Assembly: GCA_021234535.1 (NCBI GenBank)
Contig: CM037846.1
Span: forward strand, 16,256,150-16,320,149
Direction of reading: 5' to 3'
Length of the DNA stretch: 64,000 bases
From: Stichopus chloronotus
Taxonomy: Eukaryota > Echinodermata > Holothuroidea > Aspidochirotida > Stichopodidae
Part shown: positions 24,628 through 32,935 of the stretch, piece by piece
Position numbering within the stretch: position 1 is the stretch's first letter
Layout: every line of letters starts with the position of its first letter
Position numbers and translations under genes: made by a program
The notes under the pieces: model-generated
What the model saw: the letters and a program-made list of their open reading frames with translations, nothing else
What the model was told of the DNA's origin: nothing
Database searches by the model: none

Positions 24628-26319
24628 TGTAACGTCGGCCGACTTTTCAACTGACCAGAGGAATGCAGAGTCTCAATAAACAGCCAAAGAGTTGTTTTAC
24701 AGGTCTACAAAACTTTGTTAAAAAAAACCTCTCTCCAGTCCGAACATAGTTAAAATGACTGCATTTTGAGCCACAACGAAAATAAAGAAAACAGAGAATA
24801 AGAAGAAGGAATGGTAATAATAACAACTGTACTGTCGTGTGTACCCTGTACAATCAATACGGCCTTCCTATTATCTTTAATGTGCGAGGCCTGTCGAAGT
24901 CGCAACCCCTGCGAGCGAGCTATCTTGTCGCACGTGCGAGTTCTGTGAAAGTCGCAACCCTGCGAGCGAGCCGTCTTGTCGCAAAGTACGAGTTCTGTGA
25001 AAGTCGCAACCCCTGCGAGCGAGCCGTCTTGTCGCAACGTGCGAGTTGTGTGAGAGTCGCAACCCTGGCGTCAAGCTGTATCCTCACACTAACGTGCGAG
25101 ATCTGTGAAGGTCGCAACCCCTGCCAGCGAGCCGTCTTGTCGCAACGTGCGAGCTCTGTGAAAGTCGCAACTCTGGCGACAAACTGTATCCTCACACTAA
25201 CGTGCGAGATCTGTTTCTGTGTCTTGGCGGTGTACTCGCAAGTGCGAAATCTGTTCTGTTCTGGGGCGTCGATTATTGGGGTCTTCTTCCTTTACTGGCT
25301 GTACTGTGATCTTTTGGATTTCTTTTTCGGCGGCAGAGGTTCGGGGTTACAGCTTACAGTCGTTACTGGGCCTACTCAACATTGAAAATCTGTGCTCCGA
25401 GTGTCTTATGCACAGCGAGTTACACTTCTTAAAAATTACGGCACCCTGCATTCAAGACTTACGGCAATAAAAATGTTAATCTTTCACAGTTAACTAGATG
25501 TCATCAGTCGGCTCTTCTTAAAATTGCTTTAGCTACAATGCATAACGTTGTAAAATTCTACGACATTCTTTGCGTTTTCAGTTACAGCAGTTTCTTAGGC
25601 AAACAAGACGGTAGAATTTCTACTTCTCAACTACATAGATTCATTACACGAGATTTTATGAAATACGAAAAATGACTTTACCTCACAACTTTACTCCGCA
25701 CAATCCGTACACAAAATTTCTCCAAATCCAAGGAAAAACACTAACGTTAAGTCACAGATAACGACGCCCAATAACGCACGAATTTCCTAAGTCTACACGT
25801 GTAACTGGCCCTGTCTATCTTGAACTCTCCGCAACCTTTTCTCGCACATTTCGTTTTTGTACAACTTCATTTTCCCCTTCCTGTCAATCACAGGCTAAAA
25901 TTCTACTTTTTCAGTTTCTAGGCCACGCCCAACCACCATCCCAACTCAAAAAAAATACAAAGAGATACGTGCAAGGAGTTTGGGCTACTACCTAACATTG
26001 ACCAATCACCATTGTTTACTTCCAACCCGTTCAACACGTGGTTCTAAAAATAAGTTTTTGCCTTCTCCAAAGAAGGTCGTCTGACTAGCTTCCGCAGTAG
26101 CAGAAGCGCCTATAAAGGAAAGGTTAAACAAACGTGCGTAGAGCTGAAACAATATCTGGGTCTTGTTTTTGGAAAAAAGGTCCTTGGAGAAGAGCGGTAC
26201 CCCGTTACAAAAAAAATCATGGTAAAACATGAAACGACAATTGTGCAAAGAAGGAATCAACATTAGCTACGGAAGAGGATAAATCACTCTGTTATTTGCA
26301 ACACCGAATTTCTGTTACA
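24628..26319 (-). repeat. 3' LTR (left copy)
   Basis: 1,692 bp running from TGTAACGTCGG to TCTGTTACA in plus-strand coordinates, with 6-bp inverted ends. It matches the right LTR at a constant offset of 8,308. It contains a ~53-bp minisatellite at 24,893-25,215. A TTTAAT at ~24,871 (ATTAAA on the element strand) may be the polyadenylation signal. It lies in sense orientation directly upstream of FReD gene B. Confidence 0.95.
24893..25215. repeat. ~53-bp minisatellite within the LTR (also at 33,201-33,523)
   Basis: GTCGCAACCC or a variant recurs at 24,899, 24,951, 25,003, 25,056, 25,109 and 25,163, alternating GCGAGCGAGCC and GCGTCAAGCTG variants and interleaved with GTGCGAGTTCTGTG. The same array is in the other LTR. 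It lies toward the R/U5 end on the element's strand, so it may be transcribed. Confidence 0.85.
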
Positions 26320-26338
26320 CCACCCCCTCCCCCAAAAG
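26320..26338 (-). promoter_or_regulatory. Polypurine tract of the Gypsy element
   Basis: On the minus strand, an uninterrupted-looking purine run (CTTTTGGGGGAGGGGGTGG) abuts the 3' LTR. This is the expected position of the primer for plus-strand DNA synthesis. Confidence 0.85.
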
Positions 26339-26477
26339 AGAAATGCTTCCACGCATTTATGTAAACACAATGAACATAATCACAGAAATTCCCAAGCAGA
26401 TTATTTGCAATTACTTTAAAATAGGGCAGAAGAAATAATTCAACCGTTACAAAAATTTAGTCTTCTCTCCTGCAGGG

Positions 26478-27181
26478 TCACTCGTTGTTTTGGTACTCCT
26501 CCCGCACCACTCGGTAGAATGAACCGTCTTTCCCAACTGCAGTCTCCGTTGTCACCACAAATCTCTTTCCCTCTGTGATGCGTCTAACCCTCCATTCGAT
26601 TTGTGTTTCATCTGACGGTAGCTGTCTCGCCATCTGTCGGACTTGGTCTACATGTTTTTCGGTCTCTGTCTCCGGCTTTGATGTAGAGGGACGGAAGAGC
26701 CTTGGATCGGGACCACGTCTGTTGGGTGAGATCCACGGTATCTTTTTGTTGTAATCCTGTCGACTGGGGAACATGATGGACTCTGGGGGGTGGGTGGCTG
26801 GCTCAGTTGTGACACTGGACTGTTCAGGATATCGTGTAAGGCAGGTGCATAGTCGAATCTGCGTTGCACTTTCGGGGGTGTTGGGTAGAATTTGTCTGTC
26901 ACCTTCTCTGTGAGTTCCAGTTTCTTGCCAGATTGTTCACCTTTGTCACCGGTCTCCTTCTTGTGTAACCTTCTGACGTGTTTCTCTAGGTCATGGCGTC
27001 TGTCCGTACTGTATTGGCATTCCTTGCAGTGGAACTTCTTGTCCCTCTTGGGGTGTGCTTTCTCGAGGTGTTTCTTTAGTTCTTTGCCAGTATCCATTCT
27101 TTGTTTGCACACTTGACATCGGTATTCCCTACAGGCTTCGACTTCTTTGTCACTCCATTCATACTGCCTTTCCTCAGCCAT
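26478..27181 (-). CDS. ORF3 of the Gypsy element: two-finger C2H2 zinc-finger protein
   Basis: Downstream of pol, an ATG at 27,181 opens a frame with two C2H2 fingers. The first is C-x2-C-x12-H-x4-H (CQVC...HLEKAH), the second the same spacing (CKEC...HVRRLH), followed by a basic, Ser/Pro-rich stretch. This frame closes at 26,648. An overlapping -1 frame (26,774 to 26,478) continues with a charged tail ending REEYQNNE; its sequence looks more protein-like than the end of the first frame, so a frameshift or a mutation near 26,745-26,774 is possible. A pyrimidine tract and CTACAG at 27,192-27,220 lie just 5' of the ATG and look like a splice acceptor, suggesting expression from a spliced RNA as for env genes. 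No signal peptide, membrane segment or env features are seen. The function is unknown; nucleic-acid binding is inferred. Confidence 0.7.
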
Positions 27182-27240
27182 ATCTGTTAATCTGTAGGTA
27201 AATAAAACAAGAGACAAAAGTTTGTAATACAGCCACATCA

Positions 27241-30200
27241 TCACAGGATAATCTGTCCTGTCTGCACAAAGTCACCAAACCAAGCGGGCAATTTTCGTTT
27301 ACGGTTCGACCTTCGTCCCGCATTTGGTTTTACCTTTACCTTCCCGTGGGCACATACTTTCCTGTTTCCTTGACCCTTGAACCTTTGCCTTGTGGTCTTT
27401 TTCTTGGCCTGTCTGGTCGTGTCTCTTGCCTCACGAGGTACCCTCTGCATCGTCGTTTTGAGCTTTCCTGATGATGCTCCTTGAGGTTTCTCTCTGTTTG
27501 TCTCTCTGCCCTGTAATGCTTCTGTGGCTCCATCATCAAGAGGGGTTGTCTCGGTTTGAACGCCTATGTCTTTCTTCTGTGGTGGTTCTCTCTTTGCTGT
27601 ACAAGGCTGCCCCATGGTCGAAACGTCTGCTTGACAAAGCTTCAACCTATTGAAATGCACAACGACAGCCTTGCTCCTCTCGTTTCTCCTTATGCGGTAT
27701 GTTACATCGCTGAGTCGGTCAATCACAATAAATGGCCCTTCCCAATATCGTTGTAACTTTGGACTCAAACCTCGGCGTCTCTTCGGTAGGTACAGCATCA
27801 CAAAATCTCCTTTATTGAATCCACCATCTTCGGCTTTTGTGTCATAACGTTGTTTTTGTCGGTCTGCTACCACCTTCATCTTCTCTCTGGCGCTCTCATG
27901 TACTTTACGAAGTCTCGTCTCTAGTTGTGTAACATACTCTTCTTTGTGTTTAGGCTCTGTGGGACCTCTGTCGAATAACAAATCGACTGGCAGATCAATG
28001 TCTCGCCCTAACATCATTTCATTGGGGGAAAACCCGGAGGAGTCATGTACGGACGACCGATATGCCATCAGTACTAACGGTATACACTGATCCCAATTCC
28101 GTTGATCATCGTCCACTACTTTAGACAACATCTCCTCTATGGTTCTGTTAAAACGCTCAACCATTCCATCACTCTGAGGATGGTATGGTGTTGTCCGGGT
28201 TTTCTCTACCCCCAGTAGTTTACAGAGTTCTCGAAACAAATTGGACTCAAAATTACTGCCTTGATCTGTGTGAATTTGCCTTGGGACGCCGAAACGACAG
28301 ACGAACTCCGAAACCAGCTTGTCGGCGACAGATTCCGCAGTTTGGTTGGTTAACGGGTAAGCCTCTACCCACTTAGTGAAATAGTCTGCAACAACCATAA
28401 CATATTTATTTCCTCTTTCAGTAGTTGGTAGCGGTCCTAAGATGTCTAGAGCTATTCGTTCTAGAGGGACTCCAACACGGTACGTCTGTAACTTGGCACG
28501 AGCCTTCTTTTTTGGCATTTTTCTCGAACAACAGACTTGGCATGCTTTACACCATCTCTCTACAGAACGACGCCATGTCGGCCAATAAAATCTTTCTTGA
28601 ACGCGACTGATGGTCCTTTTTACTCCAAGGTGTCCAGACGTGGGGTGGTCGTGGAGGAGAGTTACCACTTCACTTTGCAAACTCCTTGGTACCACCAACT
28701 GCCATGTAATTTTGTCCCCTTCGTTGTTCTCCCACCTACGACAGAGAAGACCGTTCCTCATCTCAAGGCGATCCCATTGTGCCCAGAAAGCTTTCAGTTC
28801 TTGACCCTCTGGGGATACGACCTCCCATACTGGTTTCGTTTCTCCTTCCTCTTTCCATTCTATAATCTTTCTGGTTGCTACATCTTTTATCTGTTCAATT
28901 CTGATCGTCTCATTTGTCCACTTTTGTAGCCAGGGACTTTGTTGTTTTCCCGACAAGTTTACCGCAGCAATTACTTTCTGTGTCGTGTTTGGGCTGGTAT
29001 TTACTTCAACTTGCTCTTCCCTGATTTCAGTCGAAAGGGTCGTTTCCTCCTTCTTCCACTTTTTAGGTCGTAGTTCCATCGGTCCACTACGTTCTGTGTC
29101 TCCTACTTCAGCCCTTGAGCAATGTTGGCATTCCCCTGGGCATGGTCGTCGGGACAGTCCGTCAGCATTTCCATGTGATTGTCCAGGACGGTGAGAAATC
29201 TCAAAGTTATATGTTCCAAGTACCTCTAACCACCTGGCAATCTGGCCTTCTGGGTGCTTAAAACTCATAAGCCACTTCAGGGCTGCATGATCTGTTCTTA
29301 TATGGAAACGAGTCCCATAAAGATAGTGATGGAAATGTTTCACGGACTGTATTACTGCCAGTAACTCCTTCCTGGTAATACAGTACCGCCTTTCTTGCTT
29401 GGTCATAGTTTTGCTAAAGTACGCAATCGGCCTTTCCACGCCATCTTGAATCTGTGACAGGACGGAACCTGTGGCGAAATTACTTGCGTCTGTATCAAGG
29501 ACGAAACCGTCGCCAGTACTCCTTGGATACGAAAGCACCGGAGCCGTGGTTAGCGCAGTCTTGAGTTTGGAGAATGCCATCTCACATTCCTCGTTCCAAT
29601 CGAACTTCTGTGTCTTTTCTGTTAACTTAAAGAGTGGCGTAGCAATCTCAGCAAATCCGCGAATGAACCTGCGGTAGTAACCACACAATCCGACGAAACT
29701 GCGGACGTCTGTGAGTCTCTGTGGTCGAGGCCACTCTTCTACAGCTTTAACCTTTTCAGGATCTGTGGCTATCCCCTGACTGGAAACCACATGTCCTAGG
29801 TAAGTCACACTCTTACGAAACAGTTGACACTTGTTGGGACCAAGTTTCAAACCAGCCTTTCTGAACCTGTCAAACACTTTCTCCAGTCTGTCCTTCGCCT
29901 CACTGAATGAGGACCCATACACAATGACATCGTCCAGATAAACTAGGCAGGATTCCCAATGAAGTCCTGACAGCACACGATCCATCAGCCGTTCAAATGT
30001 TGCAGGCGCGTTACATAGGCCGAAAGGCATAACTCGGAATTGGTACAACCCATTCCCCGTTATGAACGCAGTCTTCTGCCTATCTTCTTTCGCCATACCC
30101 ACTTGCCAATATCCACTCGCCAGATCTAATGTGCTGAACCATTTGGCACCAGCCATAGCATCCAGAGAGTCCGCGATGATCGGGATTGGATAACTGTCTT

Positions 30201-31410
30201 TTTCTGTGAGTTCGTTTAACTTCCGATAATCGACGCAGAATCTTGTGGACCCGTTCTTTTTCTTCACAAGTACAATGGGGGATGCCCAAGGACTCGCTGA
30301 GGGTTCAACCACACCTGCGTCTAGCATCTGCTTCAAAAGTTCTCTTTCCTGGTCTCTCATTTGTACTGGAACACGTCTTGCTCTCTGTTTTATCGGACTT
30401 GAGTTGCCGGTGTTAATTTTGTGTTGCACGACTGTAGTGTATCCCAAATCTTCCGGTGATCTGGCAAACACATCTGCATAGTCTTTCAGCAACACGGCTA
30501 ATTCTCTTTGCTGTCCCTCGGTCAGGTGCTCAGTTCCATTTTCCAACATTTCTTTCACATGATCGGGGATTTGTTCCCGGCGATCACTGTTTGACGTCAC
30601 CAACGACACCATTTGTTTGCTGTTATGCCTATCTGTTGACAGTTCATTTAAAACTGATGCCTCCTCTAACGTCCCTGCAACAGTACCGCCATAGACTCTT
30701 ATCACTTCGGACGTAGGATTTAACACTCTCATCGGAATCCTCTCCTCTCTTGGATCCACCAGACCCTTGGCAACCAACAATTTATGCTTCTTCATAAACT
30801 TTTCAGCTGGTTCCACCAGAGCAGATTCCCAGCACGGTTTTCCCTCGGATATTCTTCCAAGTATCATTGCCTCACTCTCCGGGGCAATCACCACTGTCTC
30901 TTCAACCAAGACATGGCAACAAGAAGTCTCCGACACCGCACAATCATCACTGCTCTCCCGTGGTCCTCCCCAAGACAGAGTCCCTCCTATCACGTCCAAA
31001 TGGTAGTTATGCCTTCTCATAAGCTTAAGTCCAACAAATGCCTCCGAACCAATTTCCGCAACCCATACTGTATTTTCAACAACGTGTCCATCCAACTTGA
31101 TTTCGAAAGTCGCAGATCCCTCGCATCGTAACTCAGTTATCCCGTCTGCTAGCGTCATGTTATCCACTGGCCTCAACTGTGGTCTGCAGGACTCCGGTAT
31201 GGACCTGTACACGCTGGGTCTGATAATGGTTATGTTGGATCCAGTGTCGACCAGAAAGGTCACTGGGGTACCCTGCACATATCCTTTAACATAGATCCCA
31301 GATTCGTCATCCGCCACCCAGTTTGTCCTAGCACTAGCTTCCACGGGTCTTGAAATTACTGCCGGCCTTCGACCCCCAAGTCCGGTCTCTTTTCGTTTCC
31401 CTGGTCTTTT
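27241..31410 (-). CDS. pol: Gypsy pol polyprotein (protease, RT, RNase H, integrase)
   Basis: The frame is open from 31,410 to a TGA at 27,241; it has no ATG near its start, and the first potential start is a GTG at 31,344. Numbering from there: aspartic protease DTG at 33-35; reverse transcriptase ~330-510 with YLDD at 469-472; RNase H ~612-735 with Asp in LDTDAS, Glu in RKELLAV and Asp in TDHAAL. The integrase has an HHCC zinc site (H900, H905, C935, C938) and a D,D-35-E core (D967, D1027, E1063). A GPF motif follows at ~1203, then a basic tail. There are no stops or frameshifts, so the enzyme set looks intact. It is in the -1 frame relative to gag and overlaps it by 55 nt, which fits synthesis as a Gag-Pol fusion by frameshifting. 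Confidence 0.96.
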   Translation of the reverse strand, partial: KRPGKRKETGLGGRRPAVISRPVEASARTNWVADDESGIYVKGYVQGTPVTFLVDTGSNITIIRPSVYRSIPESCRPQLRPVDNMTLADGITELRCEGSATFEIKLDGHVVENTVWVAEIGSEAFVGLKLMRRHNYHLDVIGGTLSWGGPRESSDDCAVSETSCCHVLVEETVVIAPESEAMILGRISEGKPCWESALVEPAEKFMKKHKLLVAKGLVDPREERIPMRVLNPTSEVIRVYGGTVAGTLEEASVLNELSTDRHNSKQMVSLVTSNSDRREQIPDHVKEMLENGTEHLTEGQQRELAVLLKDYADVFARSPEDLGYTTVVQHKINTGNSSPIKQRARRVPVQMRDQERELLKQMLDAGVVEPSASPWASPIVLVKKKNGSTRFCVDYRKLNELTEKDSYPIPIIADSLDAMAGAKWFSTLDLASGYWQVGMAKEDRQKTAFITGNGLYQFRVMPFGLCNAPATFERLMDRVLSGLHWESCLVYLDDVIVYGSSFSEAKDRLEKVFDRFRKAGLKLGPNKCQLFRKSVTYLGHVVSSQGIATDPEKVKAVEEWPRPQRLTDVRSFVGLCGYYRRFIRGFAEIATPLFKLTEKTQKFDWNEECEMAFSKLKTALTTAPVLSYPRSTGDGFVLDTDASNFATGSVLSQIQDGVERPIAYFSKTMTKQERRYCITRKELLAVIQSVKHFHHYLYGTRFHIRTDHAALKWLMSFKHPEGQIARWLEVLGTYNFEISHRPGQSHGNADGLSRRPCPGECQHCSRAEVGDTERSGPMELRPKKWKKEETTLSTEIREEQVEVNTSPNTTQKVIAAVNLSGKQQSPWLQKWTNETIRIEQIKDVATRKIIEWKEEGETKPVWEVVSPEGQELKAFWAQWDRLEMRNGLLCRRWENNEGDKITWQLVVPRSLQSEVVTLLHDHPTSGHLGVKRTISRVQERFYWPTWRRSVERWCKACQVCCSRKMPKKKARAKLQTYRVGVPLERIALDILGPLPTTERGNKYVMVVADYFTKWVEAYPLTNQTAESVADKLVSEFVCRFGVPRQIHTDQGSNFESNLFRELCKLLGVEKTRTTPYHPQSDGMVERFNRTIEEMLSKVVDDDQRNWDQCIPLVLMAYRSSVHDSSGFSPNEMMLGRDIDLPVDLLFDRGPTEPKHKEEYVTQLETRLRKVHESAREKMKVVADRQKQRYDTKAEDGGFNKGDFVMLYLPKRRRGLSPKLQRYWEGPFIVIDRLSDVTYRIRRNERSKAVVVHFNRLKLCQADVSTMGQPCTAKREPPQKKDIGVQTETTPLDDGATEALQGRETNREKPQGASSGKLKTTMQRVPREARDTTRQAKKKTTRQRFKGQGNRKVCAHGKVKVKPNAGRRSNRKRKLPAWFGDFVQTGQIIL

Positions 31411-32879
31411 TCATCTTTAGTCTCCGCCTTTGGTTGTTCAGGACAATACCTTTTTACGTGTCCTATCTTGCCGCAGTTCCAGCACTTAGGAGGTAGTCTG
31501 TCACTGTTTCGCCAGTTCGTATTCTGTCCTCCCTTTGAGCCTTGTGCTTTCTCATCACTCGAAAGTGCTCCATTAGTCGTGGTTGATTCATCCTTAATTC
31601 TTGCTTCGATCTTCTCTATACAACTTTCCAAAGTCTTCTTTAGAGATTCACCGAGAAGCTGGATCTGTTTTTCAAACTTGTCCACACCGACATCATGTTC
31701 TGTCGGTATTACTGCCCTTGCTGCTGCTCTTCTCATGTTACCTTTCTTCAGCTCAGCCAGGTGAAAGGCCTCTAGTTCCACTGCAATGGTTACAGCATCC
31801 GAAAGGTTTTCTGGGCGGGACTGGTAGACTCTCCACTTAGTATCTGCATCTCCCAATGAGTCTATGAAATGTTCTTTAGCCAGTGTTTCGACCATGTCAA
31901 ACGGCGCCTCTGGATACGCTTTTACCACCAGACGTTTTATCTCCTGGGCTAGTTCCACGAGGCTCTCATTTGGTTGTCTGTTTCTGTTCTTCAGCATGGC
32001 TCGAAAAAGTTGAGTTTGATTGGCTGGGCTAAATCGTCTACCCAACGCAGCTTTAAGTTCTCTGTAGTTTCTTCTCTTCTCACCATCGAGATCACTCAGG
32101 ACTGCCCTTGCTTGACTCTTCAGGCTAGCCGCCAGATAAAGTGCTTTCGTCTGTTCTGTCCAGCCATTTATCTCACTAATGAGTTCAAACTGTACCATGT
32201 AATCGTCCCAGTTTGATGTCCCATCGAACTGTGGTGGCATAACATTGGCCCTTCCAGAACGGCCCATAAAATTCGCTCCGTATTCGTCTTGTCTGCGAGG
32301 GGAATCCTCTCTTAATCTGTTCTGGCTGAACGGGTTCCACTGGGGCCTCCACAGTGACTCACCGGCTCTCCAACCGTTATCTTGGGCATGCACTCTGTTC
32401 TGTCTGTCCTGTTCCTCCCAAAACCTGGAACTGTGCTGTAGACCTCTGTCACCGGCTTCATTCCTCATTTCCTGTGGAAAGACATTAAATGGATTGAACT
32501 TACACCCATGTCTCTCGGTGGGCCTTGTTACATCGTCAATAGGAGGAAGTCCTAAGTGTAACGGGTTGGTACTTGGCTGTGGTGGTACGTCGGACTTCGC
32601 CTGCACGCTCTCCACTGCAGGAGACATCCTATCTGGAGCCGCGGACCCTGTTTCACTCAGGACTATAAAGCCCGATGGCAACTGTTCAGCAACACCTTGG
32701 GCATGTTGTGTCAACAGGTCAGCCTGCTCTCCGACCAATGGAACGTGGTCCTGGCCTCTGTCAGACGTTGTCTCTGAGAAGGGGTTCCGTAAATTCGGAT
32801 CCATATGTTCCCTGTCTGTGCTGTATCTGTGCTGTAGGTCCGTGTTACTACTTGTTGAAGTGGACCAGGAACTCTGCAT
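31356..32879 (-). CDS. gag: Gypsy gag polyprotein, 507 aa
   Basis: ATG at 32,879, stop TAA at 31,356. The N-terminal ~200 residues are polar and disordered-looking. A retrotransposon gag/capsid domain follows (WDDYMVQFELISEINGW, then YLAASLKSQARAVLSDL, then ELKAALGRRF), and a coiled, charged segment near 400-430. A single CCHC knuckle (CWNCGKIGHVKRYC, ~466-479) comes before a Lys/Glu-rich tail. Gag packages the element RNA and forms particles. The tail holds the slippery site for pol expression. No inactivating change is seen. Confidence 0.95.
   Translation of the reverse strand: MQSSWSTSTSSNTDLQHRYSTDREHMDPNLRNPFSETTSDRGQDHVPLVGEQADLLTQHAQGVAEQLPSGFIVLSETGSAAPDRMSPAVESVQAKSDVPPQPSTNPLHLGLPPIDDVTRPTERHGCKFNPFNVFPQEMRNEAGDRGLQHSSRFWEEQDRQNRVHAQDNGWRAGESLWRPQWNPFSQNRLREDSPRRQDEYGANFMGRSGRANVMPPQFDGTSNWDDYMVQFELISEINGWTEQTKALYLAASLKSQARAVLSDLDGEKRRNYRELKAALGRRFSPANQTQLFRAMLKNRNRQPNESLVELAQEIKRLVVKAYPEAPFDMVETLAKEHFIDSLGDADTKWRVYQSRPENLSDAVTIAVELEAFHLAELKKGNMRRAAARAVIPTEHDVGVDKFEKQIQLLGESLKKTLESCIEKIEARIKDESTTTNGALSSDEKAQGSKGGQNTNWRNSDRLPPKCWNCGKIGHVKRYCPEQPKAETKDEKDQGNEKRPDLGVEGRQ
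31395..31401 (-). promoter_or_regulatory. Programmed -1 ribosomal frameshift site GGGAAAC (gag-pol)
   Basis: On the minus strand the gag codons CAG GGA AAC present G-GGA-AAC, a canonical X-XXY-YYZ heptamer in the correct phase. It lies inside the 55-nt gag/pol overlap and 37 nt before the gag stop codon. After a -1 slip the frame reads straight into pol. Nine bases downstream, CCGG can pair with a second CCGG, and loop GGGTC can pair with GACCC (31,345-31,350 region), a possible H-type pseudoknot. Confidence 0.85.
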
Positions 32880-32915
32880 CCCTTTTGTCTCTGTCTTCTT
32901 TCGGTACTGGTCTTT

Positions 32916-32933
32916 ATCCCACCGCTGCCACCA
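32916..32933 (-). promoter_or_regulatory. Primer-binding site, tRNA-Leu
   Basis: Two bases inside the 5' LTR, the plus strand reads atcccaccgctgccacca. This equals the 3' end of animal tRNA-Leu including the CCA tail, so the element RNA is complementary to it over 18 nt. The 2-nt gap to the LTR is typical. This is not a tRNA gene, since no cloverleaf precedes it. Confidence 0.9.
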
Positions 32934-32935
32934 CG

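Noticed and set aside
24837..25385. 182-codon plus-strand frame, repeated at 33,145-33,693
   Set aside because: It translates the LTR minisatellite on the strand opposite to the element; its presence twice only reflects the two LTRs.
32916..32933. Partial tRNA-Leu gene
   Set aside because: Only the 3' 18 nt including the non-encoded CCA are present, directly beside the LTR, which is a primer-binding site.
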